The notes below the pieces were generated by a model, which searched no databases, was not told the origin of the DNA, and saw only the letters and a list, made by a program, of their open reading frames with translations. A program made the translations under genes and the position numbers. Below are positions 61,610 to 64,000 of a stretch of DNA of 64,000 bases, piece by piece (position 1 is the stretch's first letter; the number at the start of each line of letters is the position of its first letter). Origin of the DNA: Lachnospiraceae bacterium (lineage in GTDB: Bacteria; Bacillota; Clostridia; Lachnospirales; Lachnospiraceae). The stretch covers positions 1 to 64,000 of the forward strand of contig JAFRSD010000009.1 of the NCBI GenBank assembly GCA_017427775.1, given 5' to 3'.

Positions 61610-63853
61610 CTATATGAAAACCTCTATCGGTTTCCAAACATTCCTGTTTGTAACATCCTCTGACCACTCCGTATTAGACAGATAAATCTGCGTTCCGACC
61701 GCTCTGACGAAGCCCCATTTGATTTCAGGATGGCGGGAGGCATACTCTTTGAGAGCCTCGAACTTGCGGGGAGCATATTTATCAATGTTGTTGGAACTGC
61801 CGTCTGCGGTCATGCCGCCTTTTGCTTCAATAATCCATACTTCACCATTTTTCAGCTTGATGATGTAGTCCGGATAGAAGTTGCTGCGTCGGAACGCCAT
61901 GCGATATACGATGCTGAAATACTCATCGCCCTTATCGCCGTTCTTATAGCACCATTCCACAGGATCGTAATGCTCACACCAATCCTCAAAGGAAATCTCC
62001 GTAAATGTGCGGTTCGGCTGAATGAGGATATTATTGCCATAATCGACAAACGGATTCTTGCCCATGATTTTCGTGCTTGCAATGCGCTTGTGCTGCTTAT
62101 AGTATTGTTCTCTCGGAATGCACCAGTCAGCGGAAATGATATCTGTTTCTTCAATTTCTGCTATACGGTCTGCGCTGACGCCGCTGAACACCTCTATTAG
62201 ACGCTCCCGGTTATTTACAAGGAAAGCGTTATATTCACGAAGGCTCAATCCATCGATCAATTTGTGTTCTCGCTCGAAAGCAATCTCTTCCTCCGAGAAC
62301 AGCGACATCTGCATATCAATTGGTCCGAACAGGACGCGGAGAGCATTGTTTGAGATATTCTCGTCAATGCCGATGGAGCGAGCAATACGGCGTTTTGCGT
62401 CACGGATGATAAAACCGTCATCGTGATTACTAATCTGATGCTCACCACCGAAAATGCGATTCAAAGAGCGGATATCATGCGTGGTTCTGGCTACACCTTC
62501 GATAGCCTCTGTTTTCAGTTTAGTGCCGAAAACATACCCCTTGCTGATTTCCATTTCGTGCTTATCCAGCTTGCCGTTATGGTCGAGGTCACAGTCAGAA
62601 AGCATCTGTTCCCGGATGACCTTTACCACAGCCTCCGGATTGACCGCATATCGGTCGCTGCCGTTCAGTGATTCCTTCTGAAGCACGATATTCGGAGTGT
62701 CAAATTTACGCTTGTATAGATAGGTGTAGAACGAATCACCGATGCTGTTTGTAAGCCCCTCGGCATACTCGCTGTCAAGCGTATAAACATAGCAGTTGTC
62801 AATAAGCGGTTCTTCATAGTGGTGACGCTCCGGCATACGGCGGACACGTCCAACAGTCTGGATGTTAAATCTTTCCGTACCGCCTTCACGCAGCTTTACA
62901 AGGATTTTGGCACGAGGACAGTCCCAGCCAGTGGCAATGGCCTGTTTGAACAGAAGGAACGCATACTGACCATCCAGCTTTTTGATTTCTTCCGGATTAT
63001 CCGGGTGTTCTCCGCTGAACCACGATGCCACAAGCCCAGAGTTGGCAGAATAGCCCAAGTCCTCTAAAGCCCGTTTTACACGTTCAATCCATTCATCATA
63101 TCCGTTCGGGAACTGTATCAGCACGAGCGGTCTGATTTTTAATCCTCGGTGGTCGTATTCAGCCTGTATTTCTTTACGCTTTTTATCGGCAAGATCGAGT
63201 AGGAGCAGATCATCGTCAAGACTGTTGTTTTCCTCTATAGCAGCGGAAACACCTTCGTTGATGGAAATCCCGGCGGCAATCAGACCTGCGCCGATAACTT
63301 CATCGTCCGGGATAATTTCCGTATGATCACCCTTGCTGACGGGTGTAGCGGAGATGCGGAGAACATGGACAGGCTGGATGTTTCCGATATACTCATTAGC
63401 GGTAGCCTGATATTTATGCTCCTCATCAATGAGCATGAAGATATCAATGCCGTTCGTATGACAGAACAGCACTTTGCCCATCAAATCACGATGCTCGCCC
63501 TCACGCAGCACAACGTTCGAGGTACGGTTGATTTTATCCCAGTTGATAAAAAACACCTTGCCACGGGGATCGCTCTCATTGATAAATGCGTACACATCGC
63601 CGTCCGGGATTCCGGAGGTCACTTCTCTGAAGCTGTCCTGCGACTGCTTTTCAAGACCGCCCGCGCCGGGACACAACCACAAAAAGACCGTGTTAGGATT
63701 CTCATCAAGATAATCGTCTATGAATTTTGATACGAGGACTGTTTTTCCGGCACCCGTTGGAGCGGAGAGAACAAGTTCCTCATGGTCTGCACATTTCGCC
63801 AGCAGGCTTTCCTCGTGCTTTGTCTGAAAATCGAATAGTTTTGCAGTAAACAT
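61610..63853 (-). CDS. Type III restriction-like helicase-endonuclease (Res type)
   Basis: A 747-residue superfamily 2 protein. Walker A is LSAPTGAGKTVLVSKF near residues 28-43, motif II is MLIDEEHKYQ near 138-147 (DEEH in place of DEAH), motif III LRISATPVSKGD near 162-173, and motif VI QTVGRVRRMPERHH near 330-343. The C terminus has a PD-(D/E)xK nuclease core: YPDYIIKLKNGEVWIIEAKGG near 660-680. An EF-hand-like calcium loop DLDHNGKLDKHE lies at about residues 422-433 (62555-62590). This is the Res subunit of a type III restriction or related defence system. Its ATG overlaps the stop of the upstream gene (TAATG). Base composition is lower in G+C than the rest of the window. Confidence 0.88.
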   Translation of the reverse strand: MFTAKLFDFQTKHEESLLAKCADHEELVLSAPTGAGKTVLVSKFIDDYLDENPNTVFLWLCPGAGGLEKQSQDSFREVTSGIPDGDVYAFINESDPRGKVFFINWDKINRTSNVVLREGEHRDLMGKVLFCHTNGIDIFMLIDEEHKYQATANEYIGNIQPVHVLRISATPVSKGDHTEIIPDDEVIGAGLIAAGISINEGVSAAIEENNSLDDDLLLLDLADKKRKEIQAEYDHRGLKIRPLVLIQFPNGYDEWIERVKRALEDLGYSANSGLVASWFSGEHPDNPEEIKKLDGQYAFLLFKQAIATGWDCPRAKILVKLREGGTERFNIQTVGRVRRMPERHHYEEPLIDNCYVYTLDSEYAEGLTNSIGDSFYTYLYKRKFDTPNIVLQKESLNGSDRYAVNPEAVVKVIREQMLSDCDLDHNGKLDKHEMEISKGYVFGTKLKTEAIEGVARTTHDIRSLNRIFGGEHQISNHDDGFIIRDAKRRIARSIGIDENISNNALRVLFGPIDMQMSLFSEEEIAFEREHKLIDGLSLREYNAFLVNNRERLIEVFSGVSADRIAEIEETDIISADWCIPREQYYKQHKRIASTKIMGKNPFVDYGNNILIQPNRTFTEISFEDWCEHYDPVEWCYKNGDKGDEYFSIVYRMAFRRSNFYPDYIIKLKNGEVWIIEAKGGMTADGSSNNIDKYAPRKFEALKEYASRHPEIKWGFVRAVGTQIYLSNTEWSEDVTNRNVWKPIEVFI

Positions 63854-63999
63854 TATTCCGCCGCCTCCCTTAATTCCTGACCGAAGAATTCTCTCGGTAT
63901 ATATTTGAAGCCGAGTGCATTCAACCGCTCCATTTCCGCAGAATTGAAGATAATGTTCTGGTTTACCCAGATATTTTCAATTTGCGGATAAATCGCGTC
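63853..63999 (-). CDS. C-terminal fragment of the gene upstream of Res (possible methyltransferase)
   Basis: The last 48 codons of a gene that continues past the window edge, ending ERLNALGFKYIPREFFGQ and ELREAAE. Its stop shares a base with the Res start, so the two are coupled. In type III restriction loci the gene in this position is usually the modification methyltransferase, but none of its motifs are in the visible part. Confidence 0.6.
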   Translation of the reverse strand, partial: DAIYPQIENIWVNQNIIFNSAEMERLNALGFKYIPREFFGQELREAAE

Positions 64000-64000
64000 A

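Overview
The window looks like chromosomal DNA from an anaerobic Firmicute, most likely a Lachnospiraceae-type Clostridium relative of moderate G+C. This is inferred from the gene content (MecA, PadR/DUF1700/DUF4097, a TSCPD protein, RapZ next to GalE, ferredoxin-linked oxidoreductases, NfnAB, a T-box leader), from strong GGAGG ribosome sites and 17-bp-spaced sigma-A promoters, and from GH5 and GH9 glycanases without export signals, which suggests a plant-fibre habitat such as rumen or gut. No species can be named from this sequence.

Layout. 1-12.4 kb: a partial gene, a small ferredoxin divergent from a DUF1858 protein, an AraC regulator, a membrane spermidine-synthase-like protein, mecA, a GH18 lipoprotein, a surface protein, a Kef-type antiporter, a methylglyoxal-synthase-fold protein that has lost most catalytic residues, citrate synthase and a zinc-ribbon protein. 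12.4-21.4 kb: sua5-rpiB running into a complete F-type ATP synthase operon (two atpI-like genes, then atpBEFHAGDC); subunit c carries a Na+-binding signature. 21.5-25.5 kb: rapZ-galE-mtnN-TSCPD-murG. 25.7-34.5 kb: HIT protein, a large unknown membrane-anchored protein, deoB, a HAD phosphatase, a padR-DUF1700-DUF4097 envelope-stress-like operon with a candidate autoregulatory operator, an MBL hydrolase, a LiaF-like protein, a broken patatin gene and tRNA-Leu(CAG).

34.7-45.5 kb: GH5, small unknowns, tandem DUF3137 genes, then a T-box leader controlling an XRE-cupin-acyl-CoA ligase fusion, followed by a 70-bp tandem repeat, a P-loop ATPase and a four-subunit 2-oxoacid:ferredoxin oxidoreductase. 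My main hypothesis is that ligase plus oxidoreductase make branched-chain 2-oxoacids by activating and reductively carboxylating short branched fatty acids, switched on by uncharged tRNA (best guess Ile). 45.6-60.5 kb: GH9, a 1351-residue acidic repeat membrane protein, tcdA, several unknown membrane proteins (one with four DxxGDG repeats), NfnAB, an iron alcohol dehydrogenase and gdhA, a redox and ammonium-assimilation group.

60.6-64 kb: a lower-G+C accessory segment on the minus strand with a HEPN (ApeA-like) protein, a type III restriction-like helicase-nuclease and the tail of an upstream gene: a probable anti-phage island cut by the window edge. No rRNA, CRISPR array, intact insertion sequence or replication origin was seen.
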